In this document: positions 35,741 to 43,294 of the stretch, in pieces
How the letters are laid out: the number at the start of each line of letters is the position of its first letter
Numbering within the stretch: position 1 is the first letter of the stretch
Origin: Luteibacter rhizovicinus DSM 16549
Lineage (GTDB): Bacteria > Pseudomonadota > Gammaproteobacteria > Xanthomonadales > Rhodanobacteraceae
Direction of reading: 5' to 3'
NCBI RefSeq assembly: GCF_001887595.1
Contig: NZ_CP017480.1
Coordinates: forward strand, 4,306,001 to 4,370,000
Length of the DNA: 64,000 nucleotides
Notes under the pieces: model-generated
Seen by the model: the letters and a program-made list of their open reading frames with translations, nothing else
The model's database searches: none
What the model was told of the DNA's origin: nothing
Program-made: the position numbers and the translations under genes

Positions 35741-35756
35741 AGCACGAGGCATGCCA
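35741..35756 (-). promoter_or_regulatory. possible sigma-54 promoter of the export operon
   Basis: On the minus strand TGGCAT, 5 bases, then GTGCT: the GG and GC pairs are exactly 10 bases apart, as sigma-54 needs, with one mismatch in the -12 box. The predicted start falls at or within a base or two of the adaptor ATG, giving a nearly leaderless message, in line with the missing ribosome binding site. Tentative. Confidence 0.35.
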
Positions 35757-35924
35757 AGGCGGGATTGGCTTGGTGGCGTGGGTTCGAGGGAGGCGAGCGT
35801 ACGGTGGCGGACAGTGGGTGTCCGGCTTTGTACCCGGCCGCTACTTCGATCGCGGCTCGGGCTCGATGGTCACACCCGCGCAACCGGCTATGCTCGCGGG
35901 GTCGCAGAGGAAGAGACCTGGACG

Positions 35925-36380
35925 ATGGCCTTCAACCGGAAAGTCGATCTCATATGCGCAGCCTTGGAAACGGGCCTCTTGCTCGTCCTCTTGCCGCAAT
36001 GGTTGATCGCTAAGAGCTATACCGCCTCCACGATACTTACGTTCGTGCTCGGCGGCATCGCATTTTGCCACTTCAAGGGCCGCCGCTGGGCCGCACGCGC
36101 GTCCCTCTATATTGTGTTCATCGGAACGGCTTTCACCATCTTCGGCCTATTCCCACCCTTCGACGAAAACGATCGGCCCACACTCCCCTTGGAACTCAAG
36201 GTGGCCATCCTGATCGGGCTCGTCGCAGGCAGCACCGCCCTGCTCGTGATGCTGTACCTCAGGCTGCGCCCGGAAGGCCAGAGACAGCGATGGTTTCCGA
36301 ACGAACCGCTTATCGAGTTTCTTCGAGATACGTTTGTCAATTCGCATGCAAAAAGTCAGGATCGACGCGATGAAACATGA
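35925..36380 (+). CDS. membrane protein of unknown function
   Basis: 151 residues with three or four hydrophobic helices (GLLLVLLPQWLIA, ILTFVLGGIAFCHF, ASLYIVFIGTAFTIFGLF, VAILIGLVAGSTALLVMLYL) and a basic C-terminal tail. Divergent from the export operon. It overlaps the following gene by a few bases and has lower G/C in its second half than most neighbours. No family recognised. Confidence 0.65.
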   Translation: MAFNRKVDLICAALETGLLLVLLPQWLIAKSYTASTILTFVLGGIAFCHFKGRRWAARASLYIVFIGTAFTIFGLFPPFDENDRPTLPLELKVAILIGLVAGSTALLVMLYLRLRPEGQRQRWFPNEPLIEFLRDTFVNSHAKSQDRRDET

Positions 36381-36768
36381 CGGAGCCGGTTCACCGAGCT
36401 TGACGCGCGAAGGCACATTCAAAGCCATGGTGCTGTTCACGACAAAGATGAGAGATCTCGGCTGGCCATCGCTTCCCGGACTTCTGGGAGGGGCCCAAAC
36501 GATTGAAGGCCGTAGGTCCGACCCGGCTATCGATGATGATTGGGCGGAGGTGCTGGCAACACTGACCAACGACGACTACGCTTCCACCGGCGATGCAATA
36601 ACGACAGATGCTGCCTACGAAGTAACGTTTCGCTTCCTCGTTATCCAGTTCGATCGTCGCGGGTTGGAATATCTCGGCGACGTCATAAACCGCCTCAGCG
36701 CGACCGCGTCGGAAGATAATGCACGCGAAGTCGCCGAAGACTGGCGAGATGCACTTTCCGGCACATAA
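36370..36768 (+). CDS. orphan cytoplasmic protein
   Basis: 132 residues from the ATG at 36370 (an in-frame ATG at 36346 would add 8). No signal or membrane segment. The sequence is acidic and mixed alpha/beta (TDAAYEVTFRFLVIQFDRRGLEYLGDVI). Third-position G/C is low for this genome and no family is recognised. Together with 35925-36380 it looks like a small acquired pair. Confidence 0.6.
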   Translation: MKHDGAGSPSLTREGTFKAMVLFTTKMRDLGWPSLPGLLGGAQTIEGRRSDPAIDDDWAEVLATLTNDDYASTGDAITTDAAYEVTFRFLVIQFDRRGLEYLGDVINRLSATASEDNAREVAEDWRDALSGT

Positions 36769-36816
36769 CGCCGACAGCAAAAGGCTCTTCCCTCCCTTTA
36801 CCGAGGTACGAGCGCA

Positions 36817-36842
36817 TCGACCGGGCGCAATCGCCCGGTCGA
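36817..36842. terminator. bidirectional hairpin between convergent genes
   Basis: TCGACCGGGCG-caat-CGCCCGGTCGA: 11-base perfect arms between 36768 and the GH27 gene end at 36853. No T-run. Confidence 0.6.
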
Positions 36843-36852
36843 CGCCACCGCA

Positions 36853-38055
36853 TTACTTACTGATGCGGTAAATCACCGTCGCATGCGGTTCCAGCTTCGT
36901 CTTGATCGAGCCGTCACCCTTCGCATCCGTGTGCGCCCAGAGATCGCGCACAGTGTGGCTTCCGCCAGTCTTCAGGCCGATCTCGGTGGCCGCGACCATG
37001 ACGTCCTTCGCTGTATCGGCTTCATTGAACACCGCCACGGCGCGGCCACCATCCTTCAGCGGCTTGACGATGACGTGGATACCATCCGCGTCACGCACCT
37101 GCTTGCCCTGCACGCCGAGCGGATCCTGATCGATCGCGATGACGTCCTTGTTGAGCAGGATCTGCAGCGCGTCAGGCTTCACGGTGCGCAGGTCGGTGCC
37201 GATCAGCAGCGGCGAGGCCATGATCGACCACAGGCTGAAGTGGCTGCGATACTCGACATCGGTCATGCCGCCGTTACCCACTTCGAGCATGTCCGGGTCG
37301 TTCCAATGGCCGAGATGTGCGTAGCCATCGAGGACGACGTTCTGCTTGAAGATCTTCAGCATCGAGGCGTAGTTGTCGCTGATGTCGCCGGTGGTGCGCC
37401 AGGAGCCCGCATCGACAGGGTCCTTGCCGGCCCAGAGCCACGGCTTGTTCTCGCCCCACTCGCACATGCTGAAGAAGATATGCCGGCCGCTGCCGCGCAG
37501 GGCTTCGGCCATGGCGGTGTAACGCTTATGCGCGTCCACCTTCTGGTTATTGCAGTTGTCGTACTTGAGGTAGTCGACATGCCAGGAGGCGAAGGTCTTC
37601 GCATCGTCCTTTTCGTGACCCAGGCCGCCCGGGAAGCCGCGGTTCTCCTCGAGCGGCTCGCAGGTCGAGGTGCCCGCGCTGGAGTAGAGGCCGAACTTCA
37701 GCCCGCGCTCGTGGATGTAGTCGGCCAGGGCGGTGATGCCACTCGGGAAACGCTTCGGGTTCGGCTGCAGGTGGCCGTCCTTGTCGCGCTGCCAGTTGGC
37801 CCAGCAGTCGTCGATGTTGACGTACTGGTAGCCGGCATCCTTCAGCCCGAGGCTGATGAATTTGTCGGCCACGCCGCGGATCATGCCTTCATCGAACTCG
37901 GCACGGCAGTGGGTGGAGTTCCAGTTGTTGAAGCCCATCTGTGGGAGGACGGAGGGCGTCTCGTCCGCCTTGACCGGCGCGGCGGCGACGGCCGCGACAC
38001 ACATGAGGGCGGAAACGATCGCGCCTCGCAGGATGCTGTTCATGGAATCGCTCAT
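36853..38055 (-). CDS. secreted GH27 alpha-galactosidase
   Basis: 400 residues; GAGG precedes the ATG. The signal peptide ends near PVKA. GH27 barrel: PQMGFNNWN, VNIDDCWANWQRD, FGLYSSAGTSTC, DYLKYDNCN with nucleophile Asp166, and SWRTTGDISDNY with acid/base Asp224 by analogy with human alpha-galactosidase A. It should release alpha-linked galactose; some GH27 enzymes act on beta-L-arabinopyranose instead. Last gene of the receptor-GH35-GH27 group. Confidence 0.95.
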   Translation of the reverse strand: MSDSMNSILRGAIVSALMCVAAVAAAPVKADETPSVLPQMGFNNWNSTHCRAEFDEGMIRGVADKFISLGLKDAGYQYVNIDDCWANWQRDKDGHLQPNPKRFPSGITALADYIHERGLKFGLYSSAGTSTCEPLEENRGFPGGLGHEKDDAKTFASWHVDYLKYDNCNNQKVDAHKRYTAMAEALRGSGRHIFFSMCEWGENKPWLWAGKDPVDAGSWRTTGDISDNYASMLKIFKQNVVLDGYAHLGHWNDPDMLEVGNGGMTDVEYRSHFSLWSIMASPLLIGTDLRTVKPDALQILLNKDVIAIDQDPLGVQGKQVRDADGIHVIVKPLKDGGRAVAVFNEADTAKDVMVAATEIGLKTGGSHTVRDLWAHTDAKGDGSIKTKLEPHATVIYRISK

Positions 38056-38113
38056 CGATACGCCTCATGTCGGTCGGAAGAAAGTAGAAAGAGAAACGAG
38101 CGAGCGTTATGCC

Positions 38114-39961
38114 TCATGGGATGCCCACCGTGGTCGTGCCGAGGATGGGGTGCTTGCGCGTGCTGAGCACAGGCGCACCTTCCACCAGCAGGTCGAGCAC
38201 CACGATCTGATTGCCGCGCGGCTTGAGCCACACCCCGGGTACGTACAGCGTCCGTTGCGGACCGATGCTCCAGGTACGACCCAGCGCATGGCCGTTGAGC
38301 CAGACGAAGCCCTTACCCAAACCCGCCGTGTCCAGGAACGTATCCGCCGCGGCGCTGCCGGCAACCGGTGCGTCGAACGTGGCGCGGTAGAAGCACGGCG
38401 CATGCTGGCAGGCCGCCGAGGTGTAGTGCAGCGATGCGCTATCGGTGAATGGCAGTGAGTAGTTCTGCCAGTCATGCAGCGGCTTACCGGCCAGGCTGAC
38501 GGGCCCAAGGATGCCCTTGCGCTCGTTCAGCATTTTCTCGCCGAAGTTGATGCGCCCATCGTTCTGCACCAGCAGGTCCAGCGTGTCGCCCTTGTGCAAG
38601 GCGAGCTTCAGGCGGTCCTGCTTCAACCGGCGATCGAGCGTGCCGACGCGCTTGCCGTTGACGTAGACCTGCGCATAGTCGTGCAAGGTGTCGACAAGCA
38701 ACTCGCCGGATACATCGGCGTCGACGCGCTTGCGATAGAGGATGTCGCCATACGCCTGGTCGAACGACTCCATGGTTCTCGGCTCGGCCGAGGATACCGG
38801 CGCAGGCAAGCTATCCCACAAGGACACGGACTCACCCAGCCGAATGCCCTCGATCGCCTGGGTCGGCGGCGTGGCGGGCACGGGCGGCAGCGAGACGCCG
38901 GTTTCCCTGGCGATCACGGCGCGCGCGGCAAGGTACTTCGGCGTGGGACGCCCGCTCTCGTCGAGGGGACTGTCGTAGTCGTAGCTGGTGACGTCGGGCT
39001 GGTAGCTATTGTCGTCCCAGTTCGCGCCGTTCATCCAGCCGAACGAGGTACCGCCATGGAACATGTAGAAGTTGACCGAATAGCCCTGCTTCAACATCCA
39101 TGACAGTTCGTCGGCGACCTTCTTGGCGGGCTCGACGTGGTGCGGTGCACCCCAGTGGTCGAACCAGCCAATCCAGTACTCGCCAACCATGTAGGGGCCA
39201 CCGGGCTGCCAGGTATGCAGCTTCTCGAACTTCTTCTGAGCGTGGCCCACGCCGAAGTTGATGACCTGCAGGACGCCGGGCAAGGATCCGGGTGTTTCCG
39301 CGCTATCGGACGTGCTGAGCAGCGAGGCGTTGAACCCGCCATCGACGATCCCCTTGCGGATCTGCTCCATATACGCGGTGTCGGTGCCAAAGCTGCCGTA
39401 CTCGTTCTCGACCTGTACGTCGATGATGTTGCCGCCGCGGCTCAGTTGCAGCGGTGCCAGTTCCTGGCCCATCCGGTGCAACCAGCGCTGGGCAGGCTCC
39501 ATGAATTTCGGGTCGGTGCTACGCACCTTGACGTTGGGGTCCTTCAGCAGCCACGCAGGCAAGCCACCAAACTCCCACTCGGAACACACGTAAGGGCCAG
39601 GACGCAGGATCACGTACAGCCCCTCCTCCTTCGCCTCACGAACGAACTCGGCGACATCGTTCTGTCCGCTGAAATCGAAGTGACCCGGGGTCGCTTCGTG
39701 CGCGTTCCAGAACACATACGTCGTAATGGTATTCAGGCCCATGGCCTTGGCCATCTTCAGGCGATCCCGCCAGTACTCACGGGGTACGCGGGCGTAATGC
39801 ATCTCGCCGGAGACGATGCGGAACGGTTTGCCGTCGAGGACGAAGTGTCCCTTCTCGATGCTCATCGGCTGGCCGGATGCGGCAGGCACCGCGGATGCCA
39901 TGCCACACGACAGGGCGCCCATGAACAGCACGGAGGCCACGACACTTTTCGATCGACTCAC
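38114..39961 (-). CDS. secreted GH35 beta-galactosidase
   Basis: 615 residues. I place the start at the GTG at 39961, since GAGGTG lies 6 bases ahead; an in-frame GTG 4 codons up lacks this. After a signal peptide the catalytic barrel shows FRIVSGEMHYARVPREYW, LRPGPYVCSEWEFGGLPAWL, acid/base Glu187 in VQVENEYGS and nucleophile Glu261 in VGEYWIGWFDHWG. The C-terminal part has two jelly-roll domains with YVNGKRVGTLDRR and FVWLNGHALGRTW. It removes terminal beta-galactose, as in xyloglucan or pectic galactan side chains. Confidence 0.95.
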   Translation of the reverse strand: MSRSKSVVASVLFMGALSCGMASAVPAASGQPMSIEKGHFVLDGKPFRIVSGEMHYARVPREYWRDRLKMAKAMGLNTITTYVFWNAHEATPGHFDFSGQNDVAEFVREAKEEGLYVILRPGPYVCSEWEFGGLPAWLLKDPNVKVRSTDPKFMEPAQRWLHRMGQELAPLQLSRGGNIIDVQVENEYGSFGTDTAYMEQIRKGIVDGGFNASLLSTSDSAETPGSLPGVLQVINFGVGHAQKKFEKLHTWQPGGPYMVGEYWIGWFDHWGAPHHVEPAKKVADELSWMLKQGYSVNFYMFHGGTSFGWMNGANWDDNSYQPDVTSYDYDSPLDESGRPTPKYLAARAVIARETGVSLPPVPATPPTQAIEGIRLGESVSLWDSLPAPVSSAEPRTMESFDQAYGDILYRKRVDADVSGELLVDTLHDYAQVYVNGKRVGTLDRRLKQDRLKLALHKGDTLDLLVQNDGRINFGEKMLNERKGILGPVSLAGKPLHDWQNYSLPFTDSASLHYTSAACQHAPCFYRATFDAPVAGSAAADTFLDTAGLGKGFVWLNGHALGRTWSIGPQRTLYVPGVWLKPRGNQIVVLDLLVEGAPVLSTRKHPILGTTTVGIP

Positions 39962-39989
39962 TAGACACCTCACATCAGGACCCCGGCAT

Positions 39990-40023
39990 CGACACCGGCT
40001 CGCTCGAAGGCGAGCCGGTGTCG
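39990..40023. terminator. strong hairpin between TonB receptor and GH35 genes
   Basis: CGACACCGGCTCGC-tcgaag-GCGAGCCGGTGTCG: 14 perfect base pairs with a 6-base loop, in the 86-base gap. There is no T-run in either direction, so it is more likely an mRNA processing or stability element, or a partial attenuator. Confidence 0.65.
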
Positions 40024-40047
40024 GGCTACTTCATGCCCCGGAGGACA

Positions 40048-42954
40048 TCAGAACGTTCCGCGCACACCCACGGTGTAGATCGTGCCGTCCGCTTCGGCAT
40101 AGAGGAAACGATTGCTGTACACCGAGTAGTCGTAGAGATGCTCGTGGGTCAGGTTGGTGCCGGAGACGAACACCGACAGGTGCTTGTTCACCGCGTAGCT
40201 CGCGCTCAGGTCGACCTGTCCGTAGGCACTGCGCGTGGCCGGCTGAGCACCCGACCCGTAGGCCAGGCTTTCCAGGTACTTGCCGCGCCAGTTGTACGCC
40301 ACGCGCACCTGCACGGGGCCCTTCTCGTAGTACACGCTGGCGTTGGCCGAGTCGCCGATACCGGGCACGGCGAACTTGCCCGATGCCGCGATGATGCCGG
40401 GGCTCAGCGCCGTGCTGCTCTTCACGTGCGTGTAGTTGAGGGCCATACCCAGGCCATTGAAGGGCTCGGGCAACAGATGGGTGAACTGATAGTTGAACGT
40501 CGCTTCGCCGCCGTAGATGTTCGACGAGTTCAGGTTGATCGGCTGGGTCAGCGACCAGATGAACGGCTGCCCGGTATTCTGGTCGTTGAGGAACGGGACC
40601 GGCGTGCTCACCAGCGTGCTGAAGTTGCTGACCTTCTTGTAGAAGCCCTCGACGGCGATGTAGCTGGCGTCGTCGATGTACCACTCCAGGCCCATGTCGT
40701 AGTTGCGCGAGGTATACGGCTGGAGCTGCGGATTGCCCTGCGAAATGGTCAGCGAGTTGGGGCGCGTGCCGAAGCTCTTGTTGTAGTAAAGGTTGCTGAG
40801 CTGGGGCGGTGTCAGCGTCTTGGACAGGGACAGGCGATAGATCAGGTTGTCCAGCAGCGTCCACTTGAAGTTCATCGACGGCAGCCACTTGTGGTAGCCG
40901 CCCTTGTCCGACTGCGGCGCCAGCGGGCCGTAGGTCACCTGGCCGTTGCTGGTGTCGTGCGGATCGACGTAGTACGCGATCGGCGGCTGGTTGATCGCCG
41001 TGGATGTCGAGACGACGTTGAGATAACGCACGCCGACGTCGACGGCCCAGGGCATGTTCCACATCGTGCCTTCGAACACGGCCTTGGTGAAGAACGACTT
41101 CTCCTTCTCGCCCACGTCGTTGTAGCTGCCCGGGTTGGGCGCGGCATCCAGGTTGCCACCGTTGGCAGCCATGCCGGCAAGCAACGCGGCACGCTTGTCG
41201 TCGGGGAGCTGGTTATACGCGGCCGGCGACGCCAGCCAGTCCAGGTAGGCCCGCGGATCGTACTGGATCCATTGGGACGGCAAGCCCGGCGACGACACCC
41301 CCTTGATCTTCGACGGCGCGTTGAAGATGTAGGCACCGATGGCGTCCGCCGGGACCGGGATGGAATAGCCGCAGTACGCGTTGCAGAGGATACCGTTCGG
41401 CGTACCCCAGCTCACGGACTTCACCGATTCCTTGGTGTACTGCACGCCCGCCTCGAAGCGCGTAATGACGCTGTCGTTGAAGGCCTTGTCCAGCTTGAAC
41501 TGGTAGTTGTCGACCTTGTTGGTCACGTTGTTGCCAGAGCCGGCATTGCAGCAATGCGCCGTGAGGTTGTCCAGGTTCGTCGGCGAAAGGATGTTCGAGT
41601 AGCTCGGCGGCTCGTTGCTGCCACCGTTGGTCCAGGTCGGGTTGGTGCCGAAGTTCTTCGCGCCGACCACCAGGAAGTAACCGTTCGGGCTCTGCTTGTT
41701 CCAGGCCTTCGAGCTGGATGCATCGAGAATCAGCTTGGTCGAATCGTCGATGTCGAAACCGAGGTTGACACCGTTCTGGTAGCTCTTCTCGTAGCTCGGC
41801 GTATACGACGCAACATAGTCGTTCGCCATGACGTTCGGGCCCTGGCTGTTACGGACGAAGCTAGTCACCGTATTGTTGGCATCGGTCGTCAGCGACTGGA
41901 TGTCCGAGGTGTTCCCGTACTGACCGAACTCGTGCTCGATCGGGTCGACCTTGTAGCTCGAGTACAAGGTGTCGAACTGGACCGTGAGGGCATCGATCGG
42001 CTTCCAGTCCATGGCGCCACTGAAGCCCTTGCGGGTACGTATCTCGTTCAACACGTTGCTCGCCAGCGTTTCCGGGAGCGCCACGTTCCTATAGGTGGGC
42101 GTAGTCGCGCCCGGCGTCGTGTAAATGTCCTGGTCGGCATACCAGGAGTTGGCCTGCGTGTTGAGCTGGGTGTCCTTGCGCTTGTAATACGAGGCGGAAA
42201 GCATCCAGCCGAAGGTGTGATCCTTGCTCGTCCACCCGAGCAGGCCCGAGGCCTTGGGCGTGGTCTTGCCTTTCCAGTCGCCGGTCAGGTTGCTGTTGAT
42301 ACCCGCCCCGCTCCAAGCCCCGTGGTAACCGCTGAAGTCCAGCGGACGCGCGGTCTGGATGTCCACCACGCCGCCGATGTCGACTTCGGAGATGTCCGCC
42401 GACGAGGTCTTGTTGACCTGGGCGACGCTGATGATTTCCGAGGGAAGGACATCGAAGTTGAAGGCGCGCGAGCCGGAGGCCGTGGCCATCGGGCGTCCAT
42501 TGATGGTGACGGCGACGAAGTCGGGACCAAAACCGCGCACGGCGATCTGGCTGGACTCGCCACCACTGCGGTTCACCGATACGCCCGGCACGCGCTGGAG
42601 CGCGTCGGCCACATTGGGATCGGGGAACTTGCCCGCTTCTTCAGCGGAAATGGAGTCGACGACGTTGACCGACTCCTGCTTGATCGCCTGCGCGCGCTGG
42701 AGCGCCGCGAGCTGACCGGTAACGGCGACCTCACCCAACTCGGTGACCTTCTTCTCGTCACTCTTGTCGTCCGCCGGTTTGGCCGGCTTGCCCGGCTTGG
42801 CGGGCGGCGTGGCGGACTGCGTTCCGGCCGGAGCGGCCTCCGGTGCCGCTGTCGCGGTCTGTGCGTAACCTGGTGCGCCGTAACCCACCATCCAGGCGAC
42901 ACCCGTTGCCACAAGCGACCGCCGCACGGCGACCGCCAATTTCGTTAGCTGCAT
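40048..42954 (-). CDS. TonB-dependent receptor (TIGR01782 type) of the glycan locus
   Basis: 968 residues from the ATG preceded by GGGAGGG. Signal peptide ends near GYAQT; a Lys/Pro/Asp-rich linker, a TonB-box-like ELGEVAVTG, the plug (VADALQRVPGVSVNRSGG, QIAVRGFGPDFVAVTINGRP) and a 22-strand barrel ending in Phe (VGVRGTF). The TIGR01782 class of Xanthomonas and Caulobacter imports oligosaccharides. It should bring products of GH95/GH35/GH27 substrates across the outer membrane. Confidence 0.95.
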   Translation of the reverse strand: MQLTKLAVAVRRSLVATGVAWMVGYGAPGYAQTATAAPEAAPAGTQSATPPAKPGKPAKPADDKSDEKKVTELGEVAVTGQLAALQRAQAIKQESVNVVDSISAEEAGKFPDPNVADALQRVPGVSVNRSGGESSQIAVRGFGPDFVAVTINGRPMATASGSRAFNFDVLPSEIISVAQVNKTSSADISEVDIGGVVDIQTARPLDFSGYHGAWSGAGINSNLTGDWKGKTTPKASGLLGWTSKDHTFGWMLSASYYKRKDTQLNTQANSWYADQDIYTTPGATTPTYRNVALPETLASNVLNEIRTRKGFSGAMDWKPIDALTVQFDTLYSSYKVDPIEHEFGQYGNTSDIQSLTTDANNTVTSFVRNSQGPNVMANDYVASYTPSYEKSYQNGVNLGFDIDDSTKLILDASSSKAWNKQSPNGYFLVVGAKNFGTNPTWTNGGSNEPPSYSNILSPTNLDNLTAHCCNAGSGNNVTNKVDNYQFKLDKAFNDSVITRFEAGVQYTKESVKSVSWGTPNGILCNAYCGYSIPVPADAIGAYIFNAPSKIKGVSSPGLPSQWIQYDPRAYLDWLASPAAYNQLPDDKRAALLAGMAANGGNLDAAPNPGSYNDVGEKEKSFFTKAVFEGTMWNMPWAVDVGVRYLNVVSTSTAINQPPIAYYVDPHDTSNGQVTYGPLAPQSDKGGYHKWLPSMNFKWTLLDNLIYRLSLSKTLTPPQLSNLYYNKSFGTRPNSLTISQGNPQLQPYTSRNYDMGLEWYIDDASYIAVEGFYKKVSNFSTLVSTPVPFLNDQNTGQPFIWSLTQPINLNSSNIYGGEATFNYQFTHLLPEPFNGLGMALNYTHVKSSTALSPGIIAASGKFAVPGIGDSANASVYYEKGPVQVRVAYNWRGKYLESLAYGSGAQPATRSAYGQVDLSASYAVNKHLSVFVSGTNLTHEHLYDYSVYSNRFLYAEADGTIYTVGVRGTF

Positions 42955-43294
42955 GGCTACCCTCCCCCACTCTGTGGAATAACATCCGATGAGCACACAC
43001 GGTTTGCTGCCCGGCACTCATCGGCTCCGTTACCCACAACGGCGCCACAAAGCCCCGAAATCCCCGTCACCCCTTACCCCTGACAGAGCAGTTAGCTGCT
43101 ACCGCTTATTTGTAGTACTTATTCATAATACCTAGCTTGATCATGGCAACAAGCTGCGCCGCAGCATGACAATGTGGGTGCTCCGTTCTAGATTTCCTTT
43201 TGTCCTACAAATTGATTTTCCAGGGGCGTCGGAACACTTCATGACTAGTGGCAGGGATCGGCACACGTGCCTGGAAAAAGCGCTCGCCGACCCG
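42955..43294. other. divergent control region of the glycan locus
   Basis: 340 bases between the receptor and GH95 genes. It contains an inverted repeat CCGATGAG...CTCATCGG (42986-42993, 43017-43024) in the receptor leader and an AT-rich core at about 43098-43135 (TTATTTG, CATAATACC) that may hold promoters. No regulator gene of the locus is in the window. Confidence 0.5.

Noticed and set aside
40018..42948. 976-codon plus-strand frame opposite the TonB receptor
   Set aside because: The minus strand encodes a full receptor with signal peptide, plug and C-terminal Phe; the plus frame is Arg/Val-rich shadow without motifs.
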